NCBI GenBank assembly: GCA_018004935.1
Contig: JAGNBF010000008.1
Span: forward strand, 8,052-72,051
Direction: 5' to 3'
DNA: 64,000 bases
From: Chloroflexota bacterium
GTDB lineage: Bacteria; Chloroflexota; Anaerolineae; Promineifilales; Promineifilaceae
The position numbers and the translations under genes are program-made. The notes under the pieces were generated by a model, which saw only the letters and a program-made list of their open reading frames with translations, was not told the origin of the DNA and did not search any database. Of the stretch, positions 42,726 through 52,041 are shown piece by piece. Each line of letters starts with the position of its first letter. Position 1 is the first letter of the stretch.

Positions 42726-42836
42726 CTCTGGAAAATGTGATGCTCTGCTTCAGCCTTTGTGGACTTTCCTTGTGATGTGATGACAAAAATCGTGTGGAAA
42801 CGATTATAAAGTCGTTTTGCAAGTCCTCAGGTCATT

Positions 42837-45800
42837 ATGAGTCTGTTTAGCCAATACATTCCGTTGGATCGCCAGCAAGCATTAAGTCAGGGGCGTAATT
42901 TGCCTAATCGTACTCAAGGGGCAGTGTTGTTTGCTGATGTGGCTGGATTTAGCCCGTTGACGAAAGCGTTGACTCAGGAGTTGGGGCCACAGCGGGGGGT
43001 TGAAGAGCTAAGTGCTACCATTGGCCTGGTGTACCAGTCATTGATTACGGAAATCCATCAGTATGGTGGTGTAGTGATTGCCTTTGGAGGGGATGGTATT
43101 ACTTGTTGGTTTGATCAGGATGAGGGGGCGCGAGCTTTGACGTGTGCGCTGGCAATGCAGGAAGCTATGCGGCCGCATACCACCATTTCTACCCCCACCG
43201 GTTTGCTCCTGACGATTAGCCTGAAGATAAGCCTGGCTGTGGGGCCAGCCCGACGTTTTGTGGTGGGGGATCCGGATATTCAATTGATTGATGCTTTGGC
43301 TGGGGCCACCCTAGAACGGGTAACGATTGGGGAAATGATAGCCCAGCAAGGCGAAATTTTGTTGGATGAAACGGGCGCGGCCGCGTTAGCACCTTACCTT
43401 CATATCAAAACCTGGCGGCAGGCCGAAGGACATCGTTTTGCTGTCATTGGCGATTTTACCCGGCCTGTTGCCCCTGATTTAGCGGTAGCTCTGGTTGATC
43501 TACCCGATGAAACTGCTCGTCCCTGGTTGTTACCGCCTGTCTATGAACGACTGAAACGGGGTGAAGGAGATTTTTTAGCCGAATTACGGTTGGCGGTGGC
43601 CATGTTTGTGGCATTCGGTGGCCTTGATTATGACGAGGATGAAGATGCTGGCGAGCATTTGGATCTTTACATTCGTTGGGTACAGAGGGTGTTGGCCCGG
43701 TATGAGGGGTACCTGATTGATTTGTCCATGGGTGACAAGGGGACGCATCTTTATGCGGTTTTTGGGGCACTGAAGGCCCATGAGAATGACCCGGTGCGGG
43801 CGGTCGCGGCCGCGGAAGAGTTGCTTCACCCTTTGTTAGAGTGTCACTGTATTCGAGATATTCGTATAGGCATTAGCCGGGGGCGGATGCGTTGCGGAGT
43901 TACCGGTTCACAAAGCCGCAAAACCTATGGTGTTCATGGCAACGAGGTCAATGTGGCCGCCCAGCTCATGACTTTGGCTCAGCCTCAGCAAATTTTGGTG
44001 ACAGAACGGGTGGTGAGTGCTCCGGGACAACGCGTTGCTTTCCGGCTGTCTGGCGAAGTTCATTTGAAAAAGGACCTGACCCCCCTCAAAATTTATATAC
44101 CGCAAGAAATGGTGCCCCAGGTGATGGCTACCTCTTTTCCAACCTGGGCACTGCCTTTAATTGGGCGTGAGCAAGAGCAAGATCTGGTGCAGGGTCTCTT
44201 GCGCCAGGTACGCCAGGATGCCGATGTTCGCTACTCTGTTTTTATTGAGGGGGAAGCGGGAATTGGTAAATCCCACTTGTTGTATAACATTACCGTGCAG
44301 GCCAGGCAGTTAGGGTTAACCCCGTTGATAGGGGAAGCCAATGCCATCGAAAAATCTACACCTTACTATGCCTGGCGGATGATTTTTGCCCAATTAATGC
44401 ACCAGATAGCGCCCGCAGGGGTAACGCTGGAAACACCAACGGCCTGGCGGGAGCATGTATTAGGGCAACTAAACGCGGCCGCGCCCTTTGCTACCCAACT
44501 CGCCCCATTGCTAAATGGCATCTTGTCCCTGGATTTGCCCGAAAATGAGACGACGCAAGGTTTGAGTGGTGAGATTCGAGCCAACAATATACGGTGGATA
44601 TTAATGGCGTTGCTACAACGGGCCGCACAACAGGGGCCATTGATCTTCATTCTGGAAGATATCCATTGGCTGGATTCGGCTTCCTGGGCCTTACTGATGG
44701 CGATGCACCAAGTGGTGCAACCCATAGTGACAGTGGCTACATTGCGGCCGCTGTCTGGCTCCATCCCCGTTGAATACACCCTGTTGCGCCGACAACCCAC
44801 CAGTTATCATCTGCCCCTCTCTGTTCTTACCCATTCCCAGATCAGAGACCTGATTTGCCAGCGCCTGAAAGTCTCATTTCTGCCGGAGCCTGTGGTCGAA
44901 CTTATTCACAGCAAGGCTGAGGGACATCCATTCTTTAGTGAAGAGTTGGCTTATACCTTGCGGGATGCCGGTCTCATTATGATTGAAAATGAGGTGTGTC
45001 GGCTTACCCCCCAGGCAGATGACAAACTTCGCCTGATGAACTTCCCGGATACCATTGAAGGGGTGATCACCAGCCGCATTGATTTGCTCCCCGCGCAACA
45101 ACAACTGGCCCTGAAGGTGGGTAGTGTTATTGGGCGGGCCTTTGCTTATCGCACCCTCTACGATATTCACCCTGTCGAGGCCGACAAACCCCAGTTGCAT
45201 CTGCATCTGTCAGGGTTAGAAAAATTAAACGTGTTGGCCGCCGAGCATTTGGGAACAGATACTTCTTATCTGTTTAAGCATGTATTGTTTCAGGAAGTAG
45301 CCTATAACCTGATGACCTTTTCCCAACGGCGACAGTTACATGAACAAATTGCTACCTGGTATGAACAAATTTATGCCGATGATCAGAGTCAGTTTTACTC
45401 GTTACTGGCTTACCATTGGACGCGTGCCGAAAATGCGCCTAAAGCGCTGGTAAATCTGGAGCAGGCGGGTGAGCAGGCGTTTTTAAGTTTTGCCAATGAA
45501 GAAGCGATTACCTTTTTTAATCAGGCGTTGACGTTGGATGCTAAAACGGGGTATCACACGGAGCCATTACGGCGGGCTGGTTGGGAGTTACGGCTGGGTG
45601 AAGCACAGGTGCAACAGTCACGGTATCAGGAGGGGCAGAAGCATCTGGAAGCGGGGGTTGCATTGTTGGGATACCCGGTGGCGGCTCGCGGCCGCGCTGG
45701 TTTAGGTTTGCTGAAAGAGGTTGTTGTACAACTGGCCCATCGTTATTTCCCCGCGACCTTCTTTGGTCGGGCAATGGCACAACAGGACACACTGATCAGA

Positions 45801-46916
45801 ACCACACGGGCTTACAACCGCCTGACCGAAGTGTATTATTTTAACGGTGAAACAACCTTGTCTCTGTTTACGGCTATCCGGGCGGTGAACATAGGTGAAT
45901 TGGTTGGCGTGTCTCTAGAATTGGCGGAAGCTTACAGTCCTGTGGCTACTGCCGCCAGTATGCTCTATCTATTCCGAGTCAGTGACCGCTATGCTCAACG
46001 CGCTCTGACTATTGGGCGTCAGGTCAATGAACAGGCCCTGGTGTCACCCGATATGATTATCGGGGTACATTACCAAAACAATGGCCAATTAGCGGAGTCG
46101 GCGCAATTACTAGAACACCTGGTGCAAATAACCCAAAAGTTGGGCGATCACCGGCGCCATTTGGATGGGTTACATTGGTTGAGCCGGTGGAATTTTCAGC
46201 GTGGGGATTACGCCGGGGCGATGTTGCTGGCCGATCATCTCTATGAAACGGCAACGCGCCGACAAGACCCACGTTTTCAGGCCTTGGCTTTGTATGTGCA
46301 AGGCTTTTGCCTGTTGCACACCGGCAAAACCCAGGAAGCCTTACATGTTTTGCGGGCGATTGTCCGATTTTTTGCCGAAGATCAGATTGTGGATGTGCCG
46401 CTAGAAAAGGAGATGACGGGTTTGTTGGTATTGGCACATCTTCGGCAGAAGGCGTATGACCTGGCACAATCGCATGCTCGTCAGTTGGTGACGATGACAG
46501 CGGTGATGGAAGGCCATAGTTTTTCTAATCTGGCGGTAGCGCATGCCGTGGAGCTGTACCTGACATTGTGGGAGCAAGGAGATGTACAGGTACAAGGGTT
46601 GGCGAAAAAAGCTATGGCCAATTTGCGTTTTTATGCCGGGGTGTATCGGATTGGGCAACCGCGTTTTTGGTTGCATCAAGGATGGCAGGCCTGGTTGCAG
46701 GGGAAGGAAAAGAAGGCCCAGCAATGTTGGCAGAAATCTTTGCAATGGGCGGAGAAGCATGGGATGGCGTATGATCGCGGCCGCGTTCATTACGAAATTG
46801 CCCGCCACCTACCCGTCCATGATCCGGCCCGTGCCACCCATCGCCAGACCGCTGAGACAATTTTCTGGGAGATTGGGGCGCGATATGACCTGGAAAAGTG
46901 TCAGGAGTTGGCGTGA
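42837..46916 (+). CDS. sAC-like protein: tandem class III cyclase domains, AAA ATPase, TPR-like region
   Basis: The protein has 1359 residues. Cyclase domain 1 (about 27-195) has metal Asp candidates D34 in LFADVAGF and D86 in FGGDG. Domain 2 (about 235-420) has GDKGTHLYAVFG, RIGISRGRMRCGVTG and GNEVNVAAQLM, where the usual transition-state Arg is replaced by Gln (N372 to Q376). An NTPase domain follows with GEAGIGKS near 474 and LIFILEDIHWLD, and then a long helical TPR-like C-terminus. This order matches mammalian soluble adenylyl cyclase (C1-C2-NTPase-TPR). Activity is doubtful because of the Gln. Signalling by cAMP, or by protein contact, is inferred. Confidence 0.9.
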   Translation: MSLFSQYIPLDRQQALSQGRNLPNRTQGAVLFADVAGFSPLTKALTQELGPQRGVEELSATIGLVYQSLITEIHQYGGVVIAFGGDGITCWFDQDEGARALTCALAMQEAMRPHTTISTPTGLLLTISLKISLAVGPARRFVVGDPDIQLIDALAGATLERVTIGEMIAQQGEILLDETGAAALAPYLHIKTWRQAEGHRFAVIGDFTRPVAPDLAVALVDLPDETARPWLLPPVYERLKRGEGDFLAELRLAVAMFVAFGGLDYDEDEDAGEHLDLYIRWVQRVLARYEGYLIDLSMGDKGTHLYAVFGALKAHENDPVRAVAAAEELLHPLLECHCIRDIRIGISRGRMRCGVTGSQSRKTYGVHGNEVNVAAQLMTLAQPQQILVTERVVSAPGQRVAFRLSGEVHLKKDLTPLKIYIPQEMVPQVMATSFPTWALPLIGREQEQDLVQGLLRQVRQDADVRYSVFIEGEAGIGKSHLLYNITVQARQLGLTPLIGEANAIEKSTPYYAWRMIFAQLMHQIAPAGVTLETPTAWREHVLGQLNAAAPFATQLAPLLNGILSLDLPENETTQGLSGEIRANNIRWILMALLQRAAQQGPLIFILEDIHWLDSASWALLMAMHQVVQPIVTVATLRPLSGSIPVEYTLLRRQPTSYHLPLSVLTHSQIRDLICQRLKVSFLPEPVVELIHSKAEGHPFFSEELAYTLRDAGLIMIENEVCRLTPQADDKLRLMNFPDTIEGVITSRIDLLPAQQQLALKVGSVIGRAFAYRTLYDIHPVEADKPQLHLHLSGLEKLNVLAAEHLGTDTSYLFKHVLFQEVAYNLMTFSQRRQLHEQIATWYEQIYADDQSQFYSLLAYHWTRAENAPKALVNLEQAGEQAFLSFANEEAITFFNQALTLDAKTGYHTEPLRRAGWELRLGEAQVQQSRYQEGQKHLEAGVALLGYPVAARGRAGLGLLKEVVVQLAHRYFPATFFGRAMAQQDTLIRTTRAYNRLTEVYYFNGETTLSLFTAIRAVNIGELVGVSLELAEAYSPVATAASMLYLFRVSDRYAQRALTIGRQVNEQALVSPDMIIGVHYQNNGQLAESAQLLEHLVQITQKLGDHRRHLDGLHWLSRWNFQRGDYAGAMLLADHLYETATRRQDPRFQALALYVQGFCLLHTGKTQEALHVLRAIVRFFAEDQIVDVPLEKEMTGLLVLAHLRQKAYDLAQSHARQLVTMTAVMEGHSFSNLAVAHAVELYLTLWEQGDVQVQGLAKKAMANLRFYAGVYRIGQPRFWLHQGWQAWLQGKEKKAQQCWQKSLQWAEKHGMAYDRGRVHYEIARHLPVHDPARATHRQTAETIFWEIGARYDLEKCQELA

Positions 46917-46918
46917 GG

Positions 46919-47030
46919 CGCAAACAAAGGGGGGAAACCCCATTCGTGGCATTTTTCGCGGACGTCCGCCCGCAAAAAATGCCACGGGAAAAAGTCCTCT
47001 CACCCTGCCGAAGGTTTGTACCACTTCTCA
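46919..47030. repeat. Family B structured repeat
   Basis: The hairpin at 46945-46986 pairs CGTGGCATTTTTCGCGG with CCGCAAAAAATGCCACG with small mismatches. The end CCGAAGGTTTGTACCACTT also occurs, complemented, near 14195-14215. Confidence 0.75.
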
Positions 47031-48071
47031 CCCCTCTGCCCATAGCCGTTCAACGGCGGCAATAATGCCCGTTGGTTCTGTACCAATGACAAGATGATAA
47101 TGGCTCGCGGCCGCAATCAGCCGTTTTGCTTGCTGTAAATTATGTTGCCACGCGGCCGCGGTATCATAAAAGATACTGTTCGCCATCACCGCTTCCCAGA
47201 TGGTCGCCAGGGGGGCCGGTTCAACTCTTGTTTCCCTCTGCCCTGACCGCCGCAACAAACAAAGGGTGATAACTTCCGGGTGCACTGCTTTGGTGATAGC
47301 CAGTTCTGGTTGCCATTGGCGTAAGTCAAAAATCTGTTTTGTCTCCTGCCGTACCGGCTCCGGTGTCAGCAGATGGTGAATTTCTGGGAATAGGGGAACC
47401 ATATCCTGGCGCAATTTGACCCGGCCAACCGGGAAACCCATCAGTTGTAATTGCTCTTGATAAGGGGAAACATAAATCTGGCTATCGGAGATCAGTTGGT
47501 TGCCCGCCAGTACCAGGCGGAAGGCGGTGGTAGATTTGCCACTGTTGTGGGGGGCCATGAGTAATAACGCCCGCCCCTGCCGCCACAAACCGGTACAGTG
47601 CAACATGCCGTAACCCAGGCCAATGAAAAAATTGGTGAAGATAGTGTTGAGCAATCCCCGGCTGACCAGATCGGGACGTTGGGCCAGGGTAGGATCCAGA
47701 ACGGCGATGGCTTCACCGGCTCTGGGGTTTATCTGACAGTGCCCCCAGGGGCCAATGTGCAGGGAAAGCCAGTCGCCGTAACCGGTGTAACGAATGAGGC
47801 TGAGCAGGTCTTCTGGGGGTGGGCCGGGGGATTGGGGGGCGGGGCGGACGATGAGGTGGATGGTAAGGGGGGGCTGGTTGGCAGGGGGAGCGGTGGAATA
47901 GAGGGGGATGGCGTGATCTGCGGCCGCGATCACCCCTTCATCATTACTCAACAACCGGATCACCCGGTCAAATAACGTAAACTCCCGTTGAAAAACAGGC
48001 TCATTGGTGCGTCGCCCCCAGAAATCTTCCAGTTGATCCTGGTGTTGATGATATAACCGGGCAAAATCCAT
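47028..48071 (-). CDS. HPr kinase-like ATPase domain protein
   Basis: This 347-residue protein has a beta-rich N-terminus and a C-terminal half with the HprK/PEP-carboxykinase-like P-loop APHNSGKSTTAFRLV near 184-198. LISDSQIYV follows at the place of the acidic metal loop. Other HprK features, including a clear HPr-binding strand, cannot be seen, so HPr is unlikely as the substrate. HprK-like domains of this sort occur near peptide-modification genes in some bacteria, but no such genes are near here. It ends close to the sAC-like gene, convergently. Confidence 0.7.
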   Translation of the reverse strand: MDFARLYHQHQDQLEDFWGRRTNEPVFQREFTLFDRVIRLLSNDEGVIAAADHAIPLYSTAPPANQPPLTIHLIVRPAPQSPGPPPEDLLSLIRYTGYGDWLSLHIGPWGHCQINPRAGEAIAVLDPTLAQRPDLVSRGLLNTIFTNFFIGLGYGMLHCTGLWRQGRALLLMAPHNSGKSTTAFRLVLAGNQLISDSQIYVSPYQEQLQLMGFPVGRVKLRQDMVPLFPEIHHLLTPEPVRQETKQIFDLRQWQPELAITKAVHPEVITLCLLRRSGQRETRVEPAPLATIWEAVMANSIFYDTAAAWQHNLQQAKRLIAAASHYHLVIGTEPTGIIAAVERLWAEG

Positions 48072-48087
48072 AAGGAATGGGTAAGCG

Positions 48088-48200
48088 TTCAGTGACCCTG
48101 GAGAAACCAGGTTTTTAGAGTGTCTAAAGTAAATATCAGCCAGTACGCGTTCAGTTATCCCGCCCGGTGGTCAAACCACCGGGCTAAATGTACCAGAGTT
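48088..48200. repeat. Family E repeat, partial
   Basis: GTAAGCGTTCAGT lies near the start of tandem pieces, followed by CGTTCAGTTATCCCGCCCGG and GGTGGTCAAACCACCGGG. The inner hairpin is the same as at 2517-2583. The right end differs from the full copy at 31371-31527. Confidence 0.65.
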
Positions 48201-48261
48201 TTACGGGCTAAAAACCCCAGGCCAACGGCCTTTGTAATAATAGCCCGGTCGTTTTACGGCC

Positions 48262-48535
48262 AGGTGGGTTTGAGTGACATTTTGTTAGCGGCAACAGATT
48301 GGTAGGTTTGGACTGAAGACCCATCCCCCTTCGATTCCAGAGGGAAGGGGGGAGAAACCTACCGGCGCGGTTTGGCGAGCGTCTGCTCGCCAAACCGCGC
48401 CGAAAGTAGTTCCCCGTCCCTGGGGGCGGGGTTAGGGGTGGGAGTGGCCTTGGATAAACCCAACACGACGATAAAGTGAGACGGCGACAGGGCGAAAAAA
48501 TGTCAGATTATGCCTTTTGGCAGTATAGAAGGTCA
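48262..48535. repeat. Family B structured repeat, full length
   Basis: The perfect hairpin at 48363-48402 pairs CGGCGCGGTTTGGCGAGC with its complement around GTCT. Left flank GTGACATTTTGTTAGCGGC matches 8585-8605; right flank (48405-48530) is the reverse complement of 38025-38130. This is the most complete copy, so family B is about 260 bp long. No gene is supported in 48072-48532. Confidence 0.85.
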
Positions 48536-49264
48536 GAATGTCTTCCAGGGATTCAGGCCCATGGCTTTGGCCCGCTGATATACCAATACCACATAGGTCC
48601 AGTTGGCAACGGCCGCACTGAAGAAAAGAATGTGAACGGTTAGATTGGTGGTATGGGTAAATATATTGAGCAGGTAGGCGGTGAAATTGCCCACTGCCAT
48701 GCCCAGGGCAATATAAAATGATTGGCCTTCCAGCCCTTTCCGGGCATAAAACATGGCGATGAAGAGAAGCCCCATTTCCAGAGCCAGGGCATAACCGGTA
48801 TAAACGCCACTAAATAAGCCGAGTTCCATAAAATCCCCGTAGCCGGGTACACCAGGGTTGGGGCGAAAAAAATCCGTTTCTACGGAGTAGATGAGGCCAG
48901 CGGCGGTGAGCAGACCGAAGGCGACGATGGGATAGAAATATTTTACCATGAGGGGTTGCGTAAATTTGGAGCGCCCATAACGCAAGATGGTATAAAGAAT
49001 GACGATGTCGAGGGTGAACGCGGCCGCGTTACCCCCTCGCATCAACCACATGGGGCAATCAGCCCAGGTGACGGAGCAGGCAGGAAAAACACCCGTACTA
49101 TATAAAAACTCCCAGGTGATGTTGCCGCACAGGGCAATGAGGGGCATGCCATACGTCTTTTCCTTCAACCCATGCTTGATGATGAGAATGTAGGCGGGAA
49201 CCCACCCGACGGCTTCGATGATGAACATGAGGGAGATGACCCAATTGGGTACAGATGATTCCAC
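48533..49264 (-). CDS. Seven-helix membrane protein resembling PaxB/Pyr4 terpene cyclases
   Basis: The 243-residue protein has about seven membrane helices and no large loops. The segment PAYILIIKHGLKEKTYGMPL (24-42) and GNITWEFLYS (48-57), with Glu52, closely recall the fungal membrane-bound terpenoid cyclases, where a Glu in the same setting protonates the epoxide. LDIVILYTILRYG follows at about 85-97. The second catalytic Asp of fungal members in the last helix is not obvious here. No prenyltransferase or isoprenoid gene is adjacent. The family call rests on these motifs by memory, and a function as cyclase is not assured. Confidence 0.7.
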   Translation of the reverse strand: MESSVPNWVISLMFIIEAVGWVPAYILIIKHGLKEKTYGMPLIALCGNITWEFLYSTGVFPACSVTWADCPMWLMRGGNAAAFTLDIVILYTILRYGRSKFTQPLMVKYFYPIVAFGLLTAAGLIYSVETDFFRPNPGVPGYGDFMELGLFSGVYTGYALALEMGLLFIAMFYARKGLEGQSFYIALGMAVGNFTAYLLNIFTHTTNLTVHILFFSAAVANWTYVVLVYQRAKAMGLNPWKTF

Positions 49265-49339
49265 GATGACCTCCTTGAGTATAGAGATGGTTGATAAGAA
49301 AGTGGGCCGTAAATGGCCTTACTCACAAGAAACAAATGG

Positions 49340-49500
49340 TGGGTCTTGGGGATTTCGTGGGGTGATCGGTAGGGTTACTGGTTCTTGGGGAATTCAGGGG
49401 GTTGATACCGGATGTAGGGGCTGGCCTTGTGCCTGCCCTGTGTGGGGCAATCACAAGGGTTGCCCGTACCCACGAAACCCTAAAGAACCGGGTTACTTTT
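49340..49500. repeat. Family F repeat, long form
   Basis: It contains GGGGCTGGCCTTGTGCCTGC and GGGGCAATCACAAGGGTTGC with the outer GAATTCAGGGGGTTGATACC phrase and a CCCACGAAACCC end. It fills most of the gap between divergent and convergent neighbours (49265-49554). Confidence 0.8.
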
Positions 49501-49554
49501 ATCTCTACCAATTTTATTCCCTCATGCTTGAGGAGGATGTTTCTGAAAAACGGT

Positions 49555-51942
49555 TCACCCAGGCTGACTGGCTAATAAAGTAAGCTCCTCGCAGGTCGCG
49601 GCCGCGACTTCAGCGATATGCCAGTTCATAACAAAATAGGCCCCATGTAACCATGCGTCTATCATATCGCCATAATGTTCACTGCTCCAACTACCCGATT
49701 GTCCTGGTGCGTACATGGCTACCGATTGTCCCCAATTGCCTGGCTGGACAATCTGCCGGTAGGAAACAGCTTGAGCATTGGTTTCATAGGGACGATCTAC
49801 CCGCATGGCCGTCTGATTAACGGTATCGGTGTCTCCCCCTACCGGAAAAGGTCCCTGGCTGAAGAGGCGATTGAGCGGCCGCACCGCACCCAGCGCATGG
49901 TTAAACCGTACCCCATGTAACTGGCCCCAACGCCATTGTCGTGTATCTTGCCCTAACAAGTGGCGTAAGGTTTGGGTTGTTTCGGCCAGGGCTTGAATGA
50001 GCAGACGATCTTGTTGTATGACGGATAGCCATAACGAGTCGGGTTTATCCAACAGGTCAAGCAAGACGGGTGTCAGGCGACCATAAAATTCATTGGTAGG
50101 GGCGAAAAATTCATTGGGGCCAGCTCCTACGAGACGATTAAATAGGGCTTCTCCCAGTTCGTTGTGGAGGAGTAAACGGGTAAACCGTTGCATAAAAACA
50201 GTGTATACGGCGGGGCCAGCCTGATCTGGTCCCATCCAGCCTCCCCAGCGGTGTAAAATGTCCAGAGCCAGTTGGGCATCGGCTGGCAGAGAAAAGTTTC
50301 GCTTTTCGGTTAGACCGAGTTTCCGTTGCAATTTTTCTTTTAGTTCTAACCCGGGCAGGGAAAGCCAATCCATCTGGAATTGACGACAATCGTCAGGGGA
50401 GATGCGTTCATGACGGGCGAAAAGCTGTTCCAGGCGGGCGGCACGGTAGCCATTGACCCATTGGCTTCCCAGATAATAGGGGTACTCTGTGCCGATGAGG
50501 CGGTGATTGGCGGAGATGATGTACCCACGAGCCGGGTTGAAGCTGTGGGGCATTTCGGCAAAGGGGATTTCGCCTATCCATTCGTGCTCGCTGGTCCAGC
50601 CGGGGGCGGGCACGATCCCTTGCCCTTGTGCCCGAATGGGCACGCGGCCGCTGACATAATGTCCGATGTTGCCCGCGCTGTCAGCATAGAGCAGGTTGAG
50701 GGGGGGGGCGGTCATTTCATCTACCGCTTCCACAAATTCGGCCCAATTTTGGGCGGTGTTGAGTCGGGCAAAGCCATTAAAAATGGGGTCAGGGCGTAAG
50801 GCCATTGAGTTCAGACTGAGGGCGACCTGTTCTGCGGCAGGATGAAAATTTCCCAGTACCGGACTGATGAGGGGGCCGTGGTGGGTGAGGCGAACAATTT
50901 CGTGATGAGAATCGCGGCCGCGCACCTGGATTTCTTCGGCAATGGCTTTGATCTTGCGCCAACCGTTGCCAAAACGGTAGCGGGTAGGATCGTGGGGATG
51001 GAGCTTCTCGATGAATAAATCTTCCACATCGGTGAAGGCGAGTGTGGCCCCCCAGGTAATGTGGTCGTTATGGCCTACCAGGACATAGGGCAAACCGGGT
51101 TGGGAGACCCCGGTAACATGAAAACCATCGTCGCTGAGGAGATGGTTGAAGTACCACAGGGCGGGGGTGCGCACGGGCAGATGCATATCGTTGCAGAGGA
51201 TGGCCTGCCCGGTACTACTTTTCCAGGGGGCAATGACCCAGCCGTTGCTCCCTCGGCCATCGGCTTCTGGGGCGCGTGTAAGGAAGGGGCCTGCGGCCGC
51301 GGCTATCATTTTATCCACCTGCAACTGGTTCAACTCTAGCCCATCGGGCAGGGTAACGGGGTGGCGTTCCGGGTAGAGGGGTTCTAACTCCGCCGCTTTT
51401 TCAGGGCCAACCTTTTCGATAAGTTGCGCCCTTACCAGTTCACTGGCCCAGCCAAAGGAGAGCGCCCACGCCTGTAAATAACCAAACGCGACACTATCCA
51501 ACACGGTCCAGGGAGCGGGTTGGTGGCGGAGCAGGGTGAATTCGAGGGGGCGGGGGAAGGGGCCATTGAGGTAGGCGTTGACTCCGGCGGTATAGGCGTT
51601 CAGGTTTGCCTGAATATCGGCATAAATATGAGGTGTGCCTTCTTGAGCCAGCCGGGTAAAACCAAGTGTGCGCGAGAGGCGGTCTGTATCCAGGGCCAGG
51701 GGGCCGAGCATGGCGGCCAGGGTGCCATGGGCGGCGCGGCGGTTAAGTTCCATCTGCCACAGACGGTCTTGGGCATGAACAAACCCTTGGGCGAAGAAGA
51801 GGTCAGGCTGGCAGGTGGCCCGAATGGTGGGGATGCCCCATTGGTCACGCTGGATGGTAACGCGGCCGCGAAGCCCCTTCAGCTTTTGTTGCCCACCGGT
51901 TTGGGTGCGCCGTTGCCTACCGGAATGCTTTGCTTGAGACAT
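49555..51942 (-). CDS. Penicillin acylase family protein (S45)
   Basis: The 795-residue precursor fits the Ntn-hydrolase penicillin amidase layout. An alpha part carries QRDQWGIPTIRA and FAQGFVHAQDRLWQMELNRR. The processing site is G231-S232 in GRGSNGWVIAPWKS, giving Ser232 as the new N-terminal nucleophile. The beta part follows with CNDMHLP, ending in GQSGSWSSEHYGDM. The known reactions are amide hydrolysis of penicillins, acyl-homoserine lactones or other N-acyl compounds. There is no clear signal peptide, since the N-terminus is basic and polar, which is unusual. The true substrate is unknown. Confidence 0.93.
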   Translation of the reverse strand: MSQAKHSGRQRRTQTGGQQKLKGLRGRVTIQRDQWGIPTIRATCQPDLFFAQGFVHAQDRLWQMELNRRAAHGTLAAMLGPLALDTDRLSRTLGFTRLAQEGTPHIYADIQANLNAYTAGVNAYLNGPFPRPLEFTLLRHQPAPWTVLDSVAFGYLQAWALSFGWASELVRAQLIEKVGPEKAAELEPLYPERHPVTLPDGLELNQLQVDKMIAAAAGPFLTRAPEADGRGSNGWVIAPWKSSTGQAILCNDMHLPVRTPALWYFNHLLSDDGFHVTGVSQPGLPYVLVGHNDHITWGATLAFTDVEDLFIEKLHPHDPTRYRFGNGWRKIKAIAEEIQVRGRDSHHEIVRLTHHGPLISPVLGNFHPAAEQVALSLNSMALRPDPIFNGFARLNTAQNWAEFVEAVDEMTAPPLNLLYADSAGNIGHYVSGRVPIRAQGQGIVPAPGWTSEHEWIGEIPFAEMPHSFNPARGYIISANHRLIGTEYPYYLGSQWVNGYRAARLEQLFARHERISPDDCRQFQMDWLSLPGLELKEKLQRKLGLTEKRNFSLPADAQLALDILHRWGGWMGPDQAGPAVYTVFMQRFTRLLLHNELGEALFNRLVGAGPNEFFAPTNEFYGRLTPVLLDLLDKPDSLWLSVIQQDRLLIQALAETTQTLRHLLGQDTRQWRWGQLHGVRFNHALGAVRPLNRLFSQGPFPVGGDTDTVNQTAMRVDRPYETNAQAVSYRQIVQPGNWGQSVAMYAPGQSGSWSSEHYGDMIDAWLHGAYFVMNWHIAEVAAATCEELTLLASQPG

Positions 51943-51972
51943 TGTGTTTACTCAACTTTGTTATGTGCTTCT

Positions 51973-52032
51973 TTGGGAATTCAGAGGGTTGACACCCGAT
52001 GGACGGGCTGACTTGTGCCTGTCCTGTGTGGA
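51973..52032. repeat. Family F repeat, partial
   Basis: GGGAATTCAGAGGGTTGACAC is followed by ACGGGCTGACTTGTGCCTGT, as at 49390-49440. The second half is missing. Confidence 0.65.
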
Positions 52033-52041
52033 GCTACCATT

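Noticed and set aside
49218-49583. Open frame of 121 codons on the plus strand
   Set aside because: It is made of family F repeat sequence and overlaps both neighbours.
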